Part shown: positions 6,288 through 8,209 of the stretch, piece after piece
Layout of the letters: each line of letters begins with the position of its first letter
Position numbering within the stretch: position 1 is the stretch's first letter
Source of the DNA: Flavobacteriaceae bacterium
Lineage (GTDB): Bacteria; Bacteroidota; Bacteroidia; Flavobacteriales; Flavobacteriaceae
NCBI GenBank assembly: GCA_013042825.1
Contig: JABDPL010000051.1
Coordinates: 1 to 8,209 of the forward strand
DNA: 8,209 bases
Reading direction: 5' to 3'
Notes under the pieces: generated by a model
What the model saw: only the letters and a program-made list of their open reading frames with translations
The model's database searches: none
What the model was told of the DNA's origin: nothing
Translations under genes and position numbers: made by a program

Positions 6288-7739
6288 ATGAAAAGAATAC
6301 AGAAATCAGATCTTATCCGCCTGGAAGACTATCTCTGGGAGATTCCGGCAAGTTTCCGCAATGACATGCTTGTTCCTGCAAGGGTTTTGGCATCGGAGGC
6401 GTTATTGGACCAAATAATTGATGATCGTTCATTAAACCAATTGGTAAATGTGGCAACACTTCCTGGTATCCAGGTGGCATCACTGGTTATGCCAGATGTG
6501 CATGAAGGCTACGGTTTTCCCATTGGGGGTGTTGCTGCCACATTACATCCGGAAGGTGTTATTTCTCCCGGGGGAATCGGATATGACATCAACTGCGGTG
6601 TACGCTTGATGACCTCCTCTCTGAATATCGATGAGGTACGCGATCAGATCGAAGAATTATCTAAGGAAATGTATGCACAGATCCCGTCCGGAATGGGCAA
6701 AGGCGGACAAATCATACTTTCGGAAGAGGAAATGACGGATGTACTGACCCGGGGAGCCCTCTGGGCAGTTGAGAACGGTTACGGCAAGCAAGAGGACCTG
6801 GAGCATATTGAGAATCATGGTCAATTCGAAGGAGCCGATCCCAAATTGGTTTCGGAAATGGCAAAAAAGCGCGGACGAAATCAACTGGGGACAATAGGTT
6901 CAGGTAATCATTTCGTGGAAATCGATTATGTGGAATCGATCTATGAAACTGAGATTGCAAAAGCCTATGGCCTGAATCCCAGACAGCTGGTCGTACTCAT
7001 ACATACCGGATCCAGGGGATTGGGTCACCAGGTAGCCACTGATTATATCCGTTTAATGGTTAACGCCATGTCAAAATATAATATCGAGTTACCCGACAGG
7101 GAATTGGCATGTGTACCATTTAATTCAGAAGAAGGGCAGAGCTATTTCAAGGCAATGTGTGCTGCAGCCAACTACGCCTGGTGCAACAGGGAAGTCATTT
7201 CATGGGAAATGCGAAAAGCATGGTATAATGTATTTGGAGAAGCAGGCGGCTCCTTGGAATTGTTGTATGATGTAGCTCATAATATCGCAAAAATAGAAGA
7301 CCATAAAATCGACAGTCGGTACCAGAAATTAATCGTTCATCGCAAAGGTGCCACCCGTGCCTTCGGACCTGGTTTTTCCGAACTACCTGAGAAGCTAATC
7401 CAGGCAGGTCAGCCAGTCATCATCCCGGGAAGTATGGGTACATGCTCATATGTTCTTGCGGGAACCAACAGGAGTATGGAAATTACATTTGGATCCTGCT
7501 GTCATGGTGCAGGACGACGTCTCTCCAGGCGGGCAGCAAAACGGATTGTAAATGCCCCAGTACTCAAAGAGGAATTGGCCGAGCGAGGCATTTACGTTCA
7601 AGCGGGATCTTATAAAGGCATAGCTGAAGAAGCTCCTGTCGCCTATAAAGATGTTAATATGGTGGTTCAATCCATACAGGATTCTGGTGTCGCAAAAATG
7701 GTTGCAAAGCTTAAGCCAGTCGGGGTGGTTAAAGGATAA
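6288..7739 (+). CDS. rtcB: RtcB RNA-splicing ligase (GTP/Mn-dependent, 3'-phosphate type)
   Basis: RtcB joins RNA 2',3'-cyclic-phosphate or 3'-phosphate ends to 5'-hydroxyl ends in the cytoplasm, using GTP and Mn2+ through a guanylylated histidine. At 483 residues it has the length of archaeal and animal RtcB (Pyrococcus about 481), not the roughly 408 of E. coli. The metal-binding and catalytic set is complete: D100 and C103 in GYDINCGVR, H208 in GSGNHFVE, H239 in HTGSRGLGH, H331 in DVAHN, and H406 in CCHGAGRRLSRR, the expected guanylylation site. HRKGATRAFGPG (351-362) is the conserved nucleotide-binding loop. It begins immediately after the archease stop and is the last gene of the two-gene unit. 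In bacteria such ligases take part in tRNA or rRNA repair after stress or toxin cleavage; the physiological target here is not shown. The family and the function are well supported. Confidence 0.97.
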   Translation: MKRIQKSDLIRLEDYLWEIPASFRNDMLVPARVLASEALLDQIIDDRSLNQLVNVATLPGIQVASLVMPDVHEGYGFPIGGVAATLHPEGVISPGGIGYDINCGVRLMTSSLNIDEVRDQIEELSKEMYAQIPSGMGKGGQIILSEEEMTDVLTRGALWAVENGYGKQEDLEHIENHGQFEGADPKLVSEMAKKRGRNQLGTIGSGNHFVEIDYVESIYETEIAKAYGLNPRQLVVLIHTGSRGLGHQVATDYIRLMVNAMSKYNIELPDRELACVPFNSEEGQSYFKAMCAAANYAWCNREVISWEMRKAWYNVFGEAGGSLELLYDVAHNIAKIEDHKIDSRYQKLIVHRKGATRAFGPGFSELPEKLIQAGQPVIIPGSMGTCSYVLAGTNRSMEITFGSCCHGAGRRLSRRAAKRIVNAPVLKEELAERGIYVQAGSYKGIAEEAPVAYKDVNMVVQSIQDSGVAKMVAKLKPVGVVKG

Positions 7740-7770
7740 GATTGACTAATCAAGTGAATCAAAAAAAAAA

Positions 7771-7802
7771 TTTGTAAGCCGAATAGATAAGCTGTATTTT
7801 TC
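7771..7802 (+). promoter_or_regulatory. Bacteroidota-type promoter for the downstream secreted-protein gene
   Basis: TTTG at 7771-7774 is followed after 20 nt by TATTTTTC at 7795-7802. The second element matches TAnnTTTG at all but its last base, and the spacing is what Bacteroidota primary-sigma promoters use. Transcription would start around 7807-7810, giving a leader of about 12-15 nt before the ATG at 7822. A run of ten A residues (7761-7770) lies just upstream and could act as an UP-like or bent element. The intergenic stretch holds no other recognisable signal. Confidence 0.5.
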
Positions 7803-7821
7803 AGCTCTCAAAAAAACGGCC

Positions 7822-8209
7822 ATGCAAAGGATTTTCCAATTTCTCTCTCCAGGGGTTTTCGGGCTATTAATTGTCATGATTTTTAGTCTTCAATCAAACC
7901 TTGTCGCCCAGCAAATGGTCAATGATGACTTTGAAGGAAACGGCACCATAACCACCTGGTTTGGTGATGATTGTGTTATCAATACCAGCCTGCCAAATCC
8001 GCATCAGGAAGGTATAAATACTTCGGCAACCGTTCTCGACTATTCCGACGTTGGCGGCACTTACGCCAATGTGCGATTTGATGTGGCAACCAATTTTGAT
8101 CTTTCTGTCCAGCAGGTATTCTCATTGAAAATATATGTGCCTTCTTCCGGGATAACCGGTTCTCAGCCAAACCAGGTATCATTGAAACTTCAGGATGGCA
8201 GCCTGGCAC
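7822..8209 (+). CDS. Secreted protein, probable carbohydrate-binding-like N-terminus (3' partial)
   Basis: An open frame runs from the ATG at 7822 to the window end, giving 129 complete codons with no stop. The first 29 residues form a signal peptide: basic R3, a hydrophobic stretch FGLLIVMIFSL (about 13-23), and a likely cleavage site after A29 in NLVAQQ, a pattern common in secreted Bacteroidota proteins. The mature part begins MVNDDFEGNGTITTWFGDDC and continues with alternating polar and hydrophobic segments (TYANVRFDVATNFDLS, VFSLKIYVPSS, NQVSLKLQDGS). This suggests a beta-sandwich, similar in style to jelly-roll carbohydrate-binding domains placed before glycanase or T9SS-sorted modules. 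I cannot name a catalytic domain because the rest is outside the window. A promoter lies directly upstream, so it is a separate transcription unit from rtcB. Secretion is well supported; the carbohydrate link is inference. Confidence 0.75.
   Translation, partial: MQRIFQFLSPGVFGLLIVMIFSLQSNLVAQQMVNDDFEGNGTITTWFGDDCVINTSLPNPHQEGINTSATVLDYSDVGGTYANVRFDVATNFDLSVQQVFSLKIYVPSSGITGSQPNQVSLKLQDGSLA

Noticed and set aside
6712..6960. Minus-strand open frames within rtcB
   Set aside because: They overlap highly conserved RtcB coding sequence and have no recognisable motif or start signal.
7740..7770. Terminator after rtcB (weak GATTGAC/GTGAATC dyad then ten As)
   Set aside because: The stem has a central mismatch and the run downstream is A, not T, on the coding strand. 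No minus-strand gene is present that would use it in the other direction.
7979..8209. Minus-strand open frame at the right edge
   Set aside because: It is antisense to a plus-strand frame that has a promoter, a clear signal peptide and a coherent beta-rich sequence. Its own composition (basic, Pro/Trp/Arg-rich) looks like a shadow.
1..8209. CRISPR array, insertion sequence, tRNA or rRNA
   Set aside because: No regularly spaced repeats, transposase motifs, terminal inverted repeats or tRNA-like cloverleaf were seen on either strand by eye.

Overview
The window most likely comes from a member of the Bacteroidota, probably a flavobacterium-like marine or environmental lineage. The reasons are a secreted glycoside hydrolase ending in a type IX secretion (Por) sorting domain, a signal peptide ending in ...VAQQ, general absence of Shine-Dalgarno sequences before start codons, and one good match to the Bacteroidota promoter form (TTTG, then TAnnTTTG about 20 nt later). 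This assignment is inference from gene content and signals; no database search was possible.

Layout. Region 1 (2-2593, +) is the 3' part of a multidomain secreted GH13 alpha-amylase-family enzyme whose beginning lies upstream of the window. A hairpin plus T-tract follows it and sits against the stop codon of a convergent operon. Region 2 (2648-5660, -) is a tightly overlapping three-gene operon, transcribed in the order membrane-fusion adaptor lipoprotein, FtsX/LolCE/MacB-type permease, ATPase. Together these form a tripartite-type ABC exporter; no outer-membrane partner is in the window. Region 3 (5661-5876) is a 216-nt divergent intergenic region. It carries two CRP/FNR-like palindromes, a short direct repeat and a GC-rich hairpin just before the next gene. 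Region 4 (5877-7739, +) is an abutting archease and RtcB pair, a 3'-phosphate/2',3'-cyclic-phosphate RNA ligase with its activator. Region 5 (7740-7821) is a short intergenic stretch with a good Bacteroidota-type promoter. Region 6 (7822-8209, +) is the 5' end of a secreted protein with a signal peptide and a probable beta-rich, carbohydrate-binding-like N-terminus, cut by the window end.

How the parts fit together. The two ends of the window encode secreted proteins, the first a polysaccharide-active enzyme. The middle holds an envelope exporter and an RNA repair/tRNA-splicing-type ligase module. I see no mobile element, CRISPR array, rRNA or tRNA. The genes belong to recognisable families. 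The least ordinary points are the archease-dependent-type RtcB pair in a bacterium, the LolCE-like permease paired with a HlyD-type adaptor, and the symmetrical regulatory elements between the two divergent operons.
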